A stretch of 64,000 nucleotides of DNA from Moniliella sp. 'wahieum' (taxonomy: Eukaryota > Basidiomycota > Moniliellomycetes > Moniliellales > Moniliellaceae): positions 744,001 through 808,000 of the forward strand of contig RSEE01000014.1 in the NCBI GenBank assembly GCA_003971905.1, read 5' to 3'. The position numbers and the translations under genes were made by a program. Below, piece after piece: positions 1 to 9,835 of the stretch (its first letter is position 1; each line of letters starts with the position of its first letter). The notes beneath the pieces were generated by a model. It searched no databases, was not told the origin of the DNA, and saw only the letters and a list, made by a program, of their open reading frames with translations.

Positions 1-263
1 AGTTGTGTTGTTGCTGCATCCACTTTCTCCAACATGGCCCCTCCTTTCCGCGTTGCAAATAATGCTTCACCGTTATCTCCTCGTCCAATAACCTTCACCC
101 CTTGCGCCCCTTCTCGTACGCTCACATAATGTAATCCACCTCCATACTCACTGTTCCAAACGCTCCGGTGGCCCCATTAAACGATAATTCATACGCCTGG
201 CCTTCCTCCCCGCCCCGTTTCCTCTTCTTATCCTCCTCCACACAACCAGCTTATTGAGAAAAC
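1..263 (-). CDS. Possible partial gene running off the left edge
   Basis: Read on the minus strand, a stretch near 140-250 gives a basic then acidic peptide (EEDKKRKRGGEEGQAYELSF) followed by FNGATGAFGTVSMEVDYIM. After a frame change or short intron, 1-125 gives a second open stretch including VKVIGRGDNGEALFATRKGG. A plausible intron acceptor (AATAAG) precedes the first block. I recognise no family. The composition and codon rhythm look coding and unlike the AT-richer DNA to the right, so I infer exons of a gene whose remainder lies beyond base 1. It could instead be fortuitous. Confidence 0.25.
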
Positions 264-1385
264 ATGAGTGTTCCAGTTGGAGTGCACAAAAAATGAGAAC
301 CAGCTTCCGCCCTGAATATTGCAACGTCCCCCGATGTTGGTTTAGGTGCAGGTATAGAAATGAAGATGTGCTCCAGCTATTACGACATTGCTGTGATGCG
401 GAGAGATGATAGCTTCTCTAGACAGACTCTTTCTGTGACGCTGGTACTAGATCACTGCTGTATCTGGGTGTTTGCGTCTTCATTTGTCCTCCTGCTTTCC
501 CTTTTCTTCCTTCTCTGTTTTCTCCCCATGCCGCATACCGCTTCCCTCTCGTTCATCCTCCGTGCTCGAGCCACATCCCTATAGTTCTTTCAGACAGCAG
601 TGTTGTATAGAGGGAGGGGGGACATCTCATTGCAGTCATCTGTGGTCACAGCGCATCGACATTAGACCATACACAGTTGCACTTGGTTAGTACGCGAGGC
701 ACAAGGGCATACGCAGTGGCAGCTGTGTTGGAGAGACCAGTCTGGACACCCGCTTTTTTTCGGTGCGCTCGAGGCACTTTTAGCAAAAATATAATCCAGG
801 AAAGCCAGTTGCAACACATTGTGTTGTGCGCGCGCTCAACTACCTCTCGCCACCATTCTGCTTTCACATTGACACTCTAGAGTAGCACACCTGGTTAAGT
901 TCCCTGCTATATAATACAGCGCTGGCGCTGCGTCTTAAACTCCCCCAGCATGTGCGGGCTGCGGGGTCCTCGAAGCTTGATGTGACTGTTGACGATCAAC
1001 GATCAACGTTCCACGTTCAACGCGGCGTCAGCGCACCAACGTCGTCAAAGCTCAACACAATGTATGAGTGGTGGTACGATCGCTAACTCAATTCTGTGTG
1101 TGTTATACAAGTCACTCCTGTCACGCTTTTCTGTTTTTTTGGCATGCGTATACTGTGTGTGGAGAAGTGACATATACATTTTGACCAATACAGCTGTAGC
1201 AACACACGTGGCACCGCACGCACACGCCCATAATAGAGCTGTAGCCTGTGTTTAGCCGCCTCTGTTTGGCATTGTGAATTGGGTCCATCTCATGATACCT
1301 CCTAAGCCTGAGGTCTGAGGCTTAAGGCAGGCCCGACATGCTGACATTTGTCGGCAACGTATTATCTCGGCAAAAACTCTCATAT
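264..1385. other. Intergenic stretch, no gene seen
   Basis: No conserved protein, RNA gene or clear element is visible. Short open frames here are low in complexity or lack any family resemblance. Near 990-1025 there is a cluster of variants of the GTTGAAC/GTTCAAC word that recurs across the window. Confidence 0.5.
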
Positions 1386-1541
1386 GTGTCACATCTGAGA
1401 TCCCAGATCTCAGATCTCAGATCTCACGCGTCACGAGGGATCTCATCGAGATCAACAAAAAGGCTATCTCTCCCCACCATCAGAGCCTGAGATATCCGGT
1501 CTCGGCCTGGGATTCTGAGATCTCAGATCTGATATCTGAAT
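1386..1541. repeat. GAGATCT-rich palindromic repeat block
   Basis: The words AGATCT, GAGATCTCAG and GATATC recur about ten times within 155 bp, several as direct tandem copies of CAGATCT. The word AGATCT is its own reverse complement, so the block is rich in small palindromes. A weaker version appears near 35255-35282. No gene overlaps it. Confidence 0.7.
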
Positions 1542-1560
1542 TAACGTTAATCACTAGGTA

Positions 1561-1658
1561 ACGTCCATTTCATTGGCAGACTTAAGAAGGCTGGGACAGG
1601 GGAACGCTACGTCTAAACCTAACCGTTCATCTTGCGGGGGTTACTTAGGGGCGCCACC
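1561..1658. repeat. Dispersed ~100-bp repeat, copy 1
   Basis: This segment runs from ACGTCCATTTCATTGGCAGA to GGGGCGCCAC and is nearly identical to 39157-39254 apart from a few substitutions and 1-3 bp indels. It holds no coding signal. It is probably a fragment or end of a dispersed mobile element. A short third match (GGAACGCTGCGTCTA) lies near 47617. Confidence 0.65.
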
Positions 1659-1800
1659 AGGGTATAATAAGATTCCTCCAAAAAAAGTTGGTGCCAAAAC
1701 TGTCACAGTTTAGGTCAGCATCGCGTAAGCCACCGGGTGGGCAGCCACCCGTCCCAGCCACCAGCAACAATCGGTGATATTATTTCGTGGAAGGGTCCCA

Positions 1801-1908
1801 GCGTGGAACGGTGGCCGGTGGAACGGTGGCTAAGGTGGCGATGGGGGAACGGTGGCTACGGTGGCTAAGGTGGCGACGGTGGAACGGTGGCTAAGGTGGC
1901 GACGCAGC
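1801..1908. repeat. Tandem GGAACGGTGGCTAAGGTGGC repeat
   Basis: Four to five imperfect copies of a roughly 24-25 bp unit built from GGAACGGTGGC and TAAGGTGGCGA lie head to tail. It is a G-rich minisatellite-like block with no gene in it. Confidence 0.75.
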
Positions 1909-2365
1909 ACCAAGCTGGGGCGAAGCCCCAGCCGACCGGGCCGTAGGCCGGGTCCTCCTCGTATAATAACGTACCCAGTTATCGCTTGGTTCCTAATACT
2001 TAGTACTTATGATACAACTTATGGCCTGCTGCACGTGGGAATGACACGGTTAGAGATCGTTCTAAGATTTTATCGAGACACCATCATATCTGCGCTCCAC
2101 GCCGCGCTCCACTCAATATACTCGATGTTTCTCTCCCCGATCCCAACTCTGTCCCACTTCTTTGTCCCAGATCCCAAATCCAATGTGTGTAGCATGTGAG
2201 CCAGGCCAGGCCAGGCCTTCCCGAGACCGAAGGAGATCGGAAACGAGACCCCGGGCAAGCAGCCTTTTGCCACGTCCACGCCACTTGCGTCACTGGGTCA
2301 CCGCTCAGCCTGAGCGCTCACCGTGAGCGCGCGTGAGCGTGGGCTCTCACCTGGTCATCCTAAGA

Positions 2366-2486
2366 CGTCACGCGTCACGCGTCACGCGTCACACCTCAGG
2401 GCCTCGTGAGCGCGTGAGCGCGTGAGCCTCACATGCTCACACACACGCCACGCGTCATGCATCATGCATCATGCATCATGCATCAT
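2366..2486. repeat. Short tandem repeats: CACGCGT, GAGCGCGT and CATGCAT units
   Basis: Three adjoining microsatellite-like blocks: (GTCACGC)n at about 2367-2392, (GTGAGCGC)n at about 2406-2428 and (CATGCATCAT)n at about 2456-2486. The CATGCATCAT word recurs near 47124-47142. The rest of 1909-2519 shows no gene. Confidence 0.7.
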
Positions 2487-2519
2487 CTTGTGACGTAGAG
2501 AACATCGGATGTGACATTG

Positions 2520-3880
2520 CCCCTTTCAGACCTCACCTCCCCGGCGTTGGAGAAGGCAGGCATGGGCCATACGACGGGCGCGGGGAACAGGCTTGTCGGG
2601 GTACATGGCATGGAAACGAACCACCGGGTCAGCGTCATGGGACATGTCCGCAGCTGGCACCCACTCCCGCTCGTGGACAGGGTAGCCTCGGAAATGGACA
2701 AAGTATACTCCAGACGTCCACCGCGACCCTTGCGGCGGGAGTCAAGAACCTCCTGCACCTCGTGATGAACCGCCCCATCGTCGGCATACTCTCGGGGAGG
2801 GGGGAGGGGGGCTCGACCAAGCGGTTAGAGACCCGTCGCCCGAACTGTAGGCGCGCAACCGCGAGAGACTTTGAACACATCGTGGATATGAAGCCAATCA
2901 GGCAGGCGAACTTCATACGCAGCACGTCCGACAGCACGGACGATTGGAAAGAGTCCCAGGTAGCGGTAAACCAACCCGTCGGAAGGACGTTGGGTGGATA
3001 AGTAGCCATTGCGACGGACTAAAACCGGTTGACCAACTTCAAAGGAGTCGGCCTCGGTGCGATGCTGACCAGCGTAGTGCCGATACCGCCCCTGGGCTGC
3101 GGACAGCGTCTTCCGCGCTACGGCCTGGGCCGAGCGGAGACCCTCGAGGTCCGAAGCGGCGTCCGGCACGGCCGACGACGCAGCCGCTCATCACCGCGGG
3201 GCGAGCCATGTGTAAGGAAAAGTGGGGACGCGCTTGTGCTGGAGTGGAGAGAAGAGTTTAAGCGAACTCGGCCGTGGGGAGAAGATAAAACCAGTTTGAC
3301 TGCTGCTCATCCAGGTAGCAACGAACTGGTACTGCTCAAGAACCTGGTACCTGGTTCACCCTCTCCGTCTGTCCGTCGATTGGGGATGATATATGATACG
3401 CCGTGTTGAGGCTCGAGTGGATGCCCAAGTCACTGCACAGGGCCCTCCAAAAGTGGCTCGCAAGAGTAGGACCACGGTCGCTAACCAAGTCGCGCGGCAG
3501 CCCATCGTAGCGGAACACGAGGTGAACAAACTGGTGGACAAGCACGGTGCCGTGTCCGTTGTGTGGACAGGAATAAAATGCGCGATCTTAGTGAACCTGT
3601 CCACCACGACCAAGACGGCATCGAAACCCTTCGAGAGTGGCAGGTGGGTGATGTGACAAGCGTGCGCATCAGCAGGTGCAAGCTGTCGTACCTCCCCGAA
3701 GAAGTGAATGCAACTCCTCCATATCCGGTGGGCACCACTTCAAGCCCAACCACGGACCACAGTAATCTTCCACGGGCACCGGAGGTATAGGACACGCTCT
3801 CCGTCCACGTATCGCCTTGTGGGGCGCAGTGAGCTGGTCGCTCTGAACGCGGTGAACGCCCTGAACGACGACAATCCAAA
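2520..3880 (-). mobile_element. Decayed Ty3/gypsy (chromodomain) retrotransposon, integrase end
   Basis: Minus-strand reading gives, in order, the start of an integrase core ([20 protein letters not shown] near 3560-3613), its middle ([18 protein letters not shown] near 3440-3510), the integrase tail (FEVGQPVLVRRNGYLSTQRP near 2990-3060) and a chromodomain (EVLDSRRKGRGG, then YFVHFRGYPVHEREWVPA near 2600-2760). This is the usual order at the 3' end of chromoviral pol. Frames change at least three times, including inside the chromodomain, and no reverse transcriptase, RNase H, gag or LTRs are seen. It is a truncated, non-functional fragment lying next to the Crypton-like relic. Confidence 0.85.
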
Positions 3881-4199
3881 TTCTCGTCAGCTGCGTTCTC
3901 GCAGGCGGCGTTGACAAAAGCTGAAGCGTGCGTCTAGTAAGAAAAGAACTTTGTATACTGGTGGAAGCAAGTGGTTTGGACACGGAAGTAAGGTGGATGG
4001 ATGCATCATTGATTAAGCAAACACATTTACGGACGCGCAGGGTTGAACTGAACAGGGGACCGAGGTGGAGGAGACGCTGGCCGGGGTACCACGGGAACAG
4101 AGATGGAGGAGGAGGGGGGGCGGAGGAGAGGGGGAGGGGGGGGGTGAAGATCGGTGAGGCGCTCAAGAATGGACGGAGGCATCGGACAAGGGGGGTAAT

Positions 4200-5580
4200 G
4201 GTATTATCTTTTGAGTTGTTTGAGGGACAAGTCCCTTTCTTGACCGAATTCAGTTTCCTCCAGATCTCCTCAACCTTGAACGGAGTCCATTCCTTCTCTG
4301 GTAAGACCAAGTCAACGTCGTCGATTTGTTGTAATTTGTCACAGATCATTGAGAACCCGCCGCGCTTCTTGCCCAATATTTCGAAGGCGGTGTGGACCCG
4401 CTTGACGATTTCGGACGTGGTGAGTTTGACCTTGTACGTGGTGATGAGCTTCTCGATGCGCCGCCCCACCTTGCGACGGCGTTTGAGCTGGTTTTCTTGG
4501 GCACCACCGACCGCTTTGAGACCAGGTCGTCGCCGTCCATCTGGTCCGTTGAATCGGGATGGCGGAGTAAGCTGATCCCGCAGACAAAGCACTCCCCCCC
4601 ATCCCCTGTCCCACTCCTCACAGGCTGGGGTTACGGACGCGACGTTTGGACGCAGCGTAAGTTCACTAGGAAAAGGAGCAGGAGGTGAAGGAGGGGGTTG
4701 TATGGTCCGAAGCAGTGCGTCACACGTGACCGTAATCGCGCTGCTTGGAATAGAGGCTGTGGGGTTGTAGCGACGACAGGGACTGGCCCCAGGCGACTTC
4801 CTGCCGCAGCAGACGCAGCAGACGTCGTCGTTCGAACAAGGGTGGGGTTGACCATCACAGGAGGCGGAGTTGCATCAGGTGCGGGAACAACGTCAACACG
4901 TCGCCCCAAGGGAAGCACAGGGGCTTCTAAAGCAGGCACGGGGTCGTCTGAAGCAGGCAAAGGGGGGGCCGTTGGCCCTGCGGGCGAGCGTGAAGCTTCG
5001 TTGGGGTCCACGGGAAAACGGGTGATGGAATCCAGGCCTGCTGCGGGTGGAGACACACGGCGGGGTGGGGGGCCAATCGCATCCTGTGGAACGCCTATGC
5101 GGCCCGCGATGGCGGCAAGCATGGTCGTCATGCCCTTCATTTCGTTCGCCATGCCCTCCACTTTGGTCTCGATGCCCTCCACTTTGGTCTCGATGCCTTC
5201 CATTTTGGTCTTGAGGCTCTCCAATTCACTCCGCATACCCTGTACGCTCAAGTCGCACGCGTCCACGTGATCCGCGTTGCCCTTAATCAACTCTTCCAAA
5301 TGGGGCAGTGAACTTCCCACAGCATTAGCCGTCTGGATCGTCATCGCATCGGACGATTCTTGAGCTTCTGCGAACCTGTGAACCGCATCCTCCACTGAGC
5401 CCATCCTGGTCTTGACCTCTCCAACACACTGCTGATATAAGCAGTGAGCTCAGGCATTGCGCTTTCGAGAGAAGGCCCTATCGGCTCCTGCTGTTCAGTG
5501 ACATAAGCCTTGAGCTGTTCGCTCCACTCACTGTACTCCGCTGACTTGAACACGGGCAACTTCAAATATGGCGGTTGCAT
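4200..5580 (-). pseudogene. C-terminal portion of the Crypton-like protein: coiled coil plus GCR1_C-like tail
   Basis: From 5404 down, an open frame encodes a coiled coil with heptad-like repeats (KMEGIETKVEGIETKVEGMA near 5150-5220) followed by a Pro-rich linker. A second frame at 4300-4592 gives NQLKRRRKVGRRIEKLITTY, then a helix and KKRGGFSMICDKLQQ. This fits the GCR1_C DNA-binding domain found at the end of many fungal Crypton recombinases (a run of basic residues, an Ile-rich helix, then a short Leu-rich helix). The frame breaks between the linker and the tail, near 4600-4630. I read it as the DNA-binding tail of the recombinase rather than a separate gene. The GCR1_C assignment is moderate. 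Confidence 0.55.
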
Positions 5581-7907
5581 GCGGTGTCAGACCAAAAAGG
5601 TGCATCTTGTAGGATTATTCGGCGGAACATCCTCAGCATCTTTGCGAATTCTTTCGCCAAGAGAAGATGTTCTCGCCTGCTGTTGACCTCAGCCCCTTCA
5701 TATGCACGCTTCTTTCCCTTTTGACCGCTGGTGAGGGGCGCGACCTCCTGAAGCGCCTCATCGAGTTTATCCTCCTCCTCGTCCAAGTCAGGAAAAATTT
5801 TGCGCAGGAGATTATCAGGGGGGTCGAGCTGACCTCGGGGAGGAAATAAGAACCGCCTTGAGGTGCCCATCCACTCAACGCGCGCACAACGTTCATGGCA
5901 ATGGGGTTGTCGGTGTATTGAGGTTTGGTCGATGTAGCCCAGTGCCCAGCCCTACCGATTGCATCATCCGGGACACCCAGTGACTCGGCGATACGAGCAG
6001 CGCTCCCACGGAAGATGTCGGTCTTCTTGTGACCGTCGAGCCCCGCTGCCTTTAAATACCGCAGCACCGCCAGGTAATGGCCCGTCTCAGTCATTGGCGA
6101 ACAGCCGATGGGCCTCTTGGATTTGCTGGACTTGCCCGTGCCATTCGCGGGTCCATCCTCGGGCCCATCCTCGGGTTCATCTTCAGGGCCATCCTCAGGG
6201 CCATCCTCGGGTCCATCCTCGGGTCCATCCTCAGGGCCATCCTCGGGTCCATCCTCGGGTCCATCCTCGGGTCCATCCTCAGGGCCATCCTCGGGTCCAT
6301 CCTCGGGTCCATCCTCGGGTCCATCCTCAGGGCCATCCTCAGGGCCATCCTCGGGGCATCCTCAGGGCCATCCTCGGGGCTATCCGCGGGACCATCCTCC
6401 TGCAGATTAGTGGTGGAACGGCCGATCCCCCTGTCGTTGCCTGGAAAAACCGGGTACTTGATTCAAGTCTCCGGTTCGGTTAAGGGCGGGCAGCATCCAT
6501 CGCCCAACCCTTGAGGGCGGCGATCCCTTGCGACTTGCAACCGGAAGAAGAATGCCGCGCTAGAGACGAAAGACAACACCGGTTCGGGTCTTTGTTCCTC
6601 ATAGCACCCATGGCGTGTTTGTTACCCTCCTAGTTGGTTTTTCCGTCTATCAGCAAGATCTGCAGCGCCTCGACCTTCTCGGTAGGTCCCTCTGAGGTAG
6701 GAATTGAGAGAGGAAAACAGTCCATGATCAAAAGTCCACGCGCGGTCGAGCCGCGCAAAAGCCCGAGAGACGCACGCCATAGCGTGGTCACGAACACCCC
6801 CAGCAAAATTACGCGAGTTCTCCAACGTGGCGTTCAAAATCACGTCGAACTGATCGAGCGTATAGCCATCGAGGAAAAACCTGGGTCGGTCACAAGGTCA
6901 ATGATAAAAAAGAAATGGGGAGATTGCACATACCATTCAGGCGGCCTTTGATATCGTTCTTCTGCGTCTTTCCATCAGTTTTGCGCTTGCACACCACAAC
7001 GCTTCTGGTATGCTGGCTCATACGGGGGTTTTCCGGGAAAGCGTCCAACCACTGATACCCCCCTTGCTGTCATACTGGGAGCGTTGGAACTGGTGGAGGC
7101 CACACACGCTCGAAAGGTAGCTGTTCACTGTGGATTTAGAGAAACCCCCTTTCAACGCCTTGGACGATACGAAGGGTTGGGGCTCTTCAAATAAGTCCTG
7201 TTCGTTTGCCGCTCCAGTTCGAGGGGATTGGCTGTTCTCCGTCCGCCTTCGTTTGTTGGGATCCGATTCGCTGATCTCTGACTGTTTTCGTTTGCTGGAC
7301 TCTTTCGGCTTGTAAATCCAGGAAGGGAGGTCCATGCCCACAAGCTGTCCAGACGCCATGCGCTTGTCGAACGATTCGCCCAGGTAATCTGTGAGCGAAC
7401 CGCCGTTTTCGATCACTGCCTTTGTAAACATTGCCAGGTGATGATCATTAGTGAGGGTCCTGCAGGCACACAGGTGCATCAACATACGATCAGAAAGAGA
7501 AACAAAGGTAGAGCGATGACCAGCATGAAGAGAGAGACCTACCGATGCTCAAACTCGGCTTTGCGCTGCACCACATCGTCATAGGTGGACAGCGACGGTC
7601 TGCCCAAAGAGTGTTCCCTTTGGAGGCAAAACTCCATGAAAGCACGCCCCTTGGGCCGGTAAGTCTGAATGGTGGCCAGGTTTGAATTCTTCATCTTGTC
7701 CTCTTCAAGGATCCGCAAATCCTCCAGACGCTGATCCTCGCTGCGTTTTGAGGAACCAGGGATGAAGTGACCCTGCTGAGGGCGATCCTGCTGAGGGTCA
7801 CCCCGCTGAGGCATCCCACGAATGCGTCCACTAAAATGGGCCGTATCCTGTGATGAGCATGGTCCGCTGGTTGCTGGATGACATGCTCGATGACTAGGAG
7901 TACGCAA
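5562..7907 (-). pseudogene. Crypton/Ndc10-type tyrosine recombinase, frame-broken
   Basis: A tyrosine recombinase would cut and rejoin DNA to move the element. The core-binding part has TIQTYRPKGRAFMEFC (near 7640) and SKSTVNSYLSSVCGLHQFQ (near 7090). A clean 83-bp intron lies at 7460-7542. The catalytic part has GVRDHAMACVSRAFAR (near 6770), LLIDGKTN (near 6650), an RNKDPNRC-type block, then FRGSAARIAESLGVPDDAIG, GHW and a candidate nucleophile Tyr in KPQYTDNP (5900-6030). Family members normally have His-x-x-Arg where this one reads DIFR. An acidic EDGP repeat (6149-6402) is inserted between the GKTN and FRGS blocks. At least four frame changes are needed to read through, including a one-base loss in the repeat near 6355. 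Confidence 0.75.
6149..6402 (-). repeat. 12-bp tandem repeat encoding (Glu-Asp-Gly-Pro)n
   Basis: About twenty copies of a 12-bp unit (GAGGATGGNCCN on the minus strand) lie head to tail. In the recombinase frame they encode EDGP repeats with a few EDEP, ADSP and EDAP variants. One unit near 6355 is 11 bp, which breaks the frame. The opposite strand is also open (GPSS repeats), which is a shadow of the period-12 composition. Confidence 0.85.
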
Positions 7908-7910
7908 AGG

Positions 7911-8851
7911 GAGCTAGATGGGGGTGTGGCAGGACGCGTCAGGCGGTGGTAGTAAGTAGGGCGCGCGGTTCTTGTGCCTCGACCACGAGGACTGGGGGGG
8001 GGGCAATTCGACCAGGATTGAAATATCGTAAGCAGCCCCTTCGACACGTATGCTTTGAAACCTGAATCAATATGTTGTTTTGCCTCCCCAAGTCACCCTC
8101 TGTTATGATTCCAGTGTCCACGCTCTGATCCGTTGGCCTCATCGACCTCATCTTAGATCGAAAGCGCGTTCGCGCGATAATACGCACCACGTTCATATAA
8201 GGGGGACCTTGGTCAATATGGTATCTCACTTTAATGCGGTAGAGAACGGGGACAGCAGTGGGATGAACGTCTGGGGGTCATATACAGCTGTTGGAGGGTT
8301 CCGAGAAATGGTCCCTTCCAATATCTTCGAGATTATCGTCAGAGATATATTCAACGAGGAAGTGCTATCGGATGACATTCTTAGTGCCTTCGCAGCCTTC
8401 GCCTGCTTCTGTTGGAGGGTAGTGCTGGGTTCCCTTGCACGGCCCTCGGTGGATCGGTGACGCTCACTTAGCCGGGCGGAAGAGTTCCGCTCGCAGGGCG
8501 CGCACGCCCTGCTTGCTTCATCTCCATTCTCTCTCTCCTGTCTCCTTCCCTTCAATTCAGATGTGCTTGAAGACTTGCGGCTCACCACTTTGCCTTCACG
8601 CCTTGTCTGAGGCTGCTTTTTGCAGCTATCCATAGGATCGCGAGTGCTCCCGCACTCTAGGTGCTTCGTCTGCTTCGCTCTCTGTCAACATCTATATGCC
8701 AGTGCAGTGGGGCTTAGACAGGAGGGGGTTCATACCAAAACAGGGTCAACCGACAGTCAGCATCCTCGATCAGTGGGGATCCTTTATCCCACCTTCCATT
8801 CTCGTCCCTTCCCGCCTTTCCTGCCCAACTCCTCACCGTTTCTAGCCAACC
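7911..8851 (-). other. Poorly defined stretch with one possible small open frame (8226-8633, minus)
   Basis: On the minus strand 8226-8633 encodes a basic, Ser/Arg-rich peptide followed by a more hydrophobic segment (LNISLTIISKILEGTI). A neighbouring frame at 7939-8229 is also open. They could be exons of a small gene or the N-terminal part of the Crypton-like gene. No family is recognised and no firm splice sites join them. Confidence 0.2.
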
Positions 8852-9079
8852 ATGTCGCGTGGGTTCCTTTCACAACAGCCACTGCCGTTCAACAGCCCTG
8901 GCAGTGTCTGTCCGCTCCACTGTATCTACCCGTCTCTCAGCCCCGGAGGCTTCAGACGCGTTACTACCCTCCAGCCGGCGTATACGCAGCCTTGCCACGC
9001 GTGCAGCCGCCTCGGCTTCACGCCCAAAGGCTTCTCCTCCTCGCTCGGATCCACCAAGTAGCCCAAGCCCGAAACTACC
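8852..9079 (+). CDS. Possible first exon of a small gene, presequence-like
   Basis: An ATG in good context (ACCATG, 8852) opens a frame. After one frame change it becomes Arg/Ser/Ala-rich with no acidic stretch (STRLSAPEASDALLPSSRRI), resembling a mitochondrial targeting sequence. It ends at a good donor (CCGTGAGTC, about 9079-9087). Another donor-like GGTGAGTAC occurs at 9355. No later exon could be matched to a family, so function is unknown and the call is tentative. Confidence 0.25.
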
Positions 9080-9087
9080 GTGAGTCG

Positions 9088-9835
9088 TCTTTCACCTAAG
9101 GGATTGTCCCCCCTCTCTTCTTGTCCTCCCCCTCTTCTTGGCCTCCCCCCCCCACCCTATTTTTGTCGCAAAGACCCCTTGCTTTCCACATCTCCTCTTT
9201 GCTTTCCACATCTCCTCCTTGCTCCACCACTTATCCTCCTTGCCCCCGCGGCAGCCTTGTGGCCAGGGGGACGGCAGTGGGGGCACAACCGTGGGCGTGG
9301 ATTGAAGGGGCACCGTGTGCCAGTGTGGTCGATGGTGCCGCAATGGGGCACCGGCGGTGAGTACGGGTAGGGGGCATTTTAAGGGAGTGGAGGGACGCGT
9401 CGACGCGACTCTGTCATATGCCCGATCATTGGCGTGCCAGGCCCACCCCCCCCGTCACGTGCGGTGAGGGGGGGGGTAGGTTTGTTGGCGGATTTCTTTG
9501 CACCCTCGCGTATGGTAATAAAGATCCCCTGATGAAGAAAGGTCAAGCCACCATCGAGACGAACACGCACAAGTCCTGTATCTCGAGGGTCTGAGCCAGA
9601 GAAGACCCGTCCCCAGTTTGCACATTCATTTAAGATGCGGGTATGTGGTTTTCAAGGAATCTTGGAACCAACAAGTTCAGCCGTGTATGCATCACGGGCC
9701 TAAGGAAGGCGCTGCCCTTTAACGGATTGCGTATGTGATTCTAGCAAGCCAGGCGCCCATTTTGATAGGCTCGTAATTAGCACCTGGACTCACAAACACC
9801 CAGAAAGGGCATCCGCCGTATGGTTAAACATGGAA
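9088..9835. other. Intergenic or unassigned exonic DNA
   Basis: Pyrimidine-rich runs (9110-9240), G-rich segments and a donor-like site near 9355 are present, but no conserved protein can be read. It may hold later exons of the tentative gene at 8852. Confidence 0.35.

Larger units (their letters stand above)
4200..7910 (-). mobile_element. Crypton-like tyrosine-recombinase element, decayed
   Basis: The segment contains a recombinase of the Crypton/Ndc10 type in order on the minus strand: a core-binding domain (about 7018-7740), a catalytic domain (about 5830-6850), a C-terminal region with a coiled coil (about 5150-5400) and a GCR1_C-like basic tail (about 4300-4550). That domain order is typical of fungal Cryptons. 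Cryptons have no terminal repeats, so the ends given are those of recognisable coding sequence, not proven element ends. Several frame changes and a broken repeat frame suggest decay or poor sequence. Confidence 0.75.

Noticed and set aside
6077-6514. Plus-strand repetitive open frames rich in Gly-Pro-Ser-Ser or Ile-Leu-Gly
   Set aside because: They are shadows of the 12-bp repeat. The minus strand carries the recombinase blocks in frame with the EDGP reading on the side next to the FRGS block.
9121-9370. Possible exons of an enoyl-CoA hydratase-like enzyme
   Set aside because: A short match to a VVDGAAMG-type motif is not supported by neighbouring conserved blocks in any frame.
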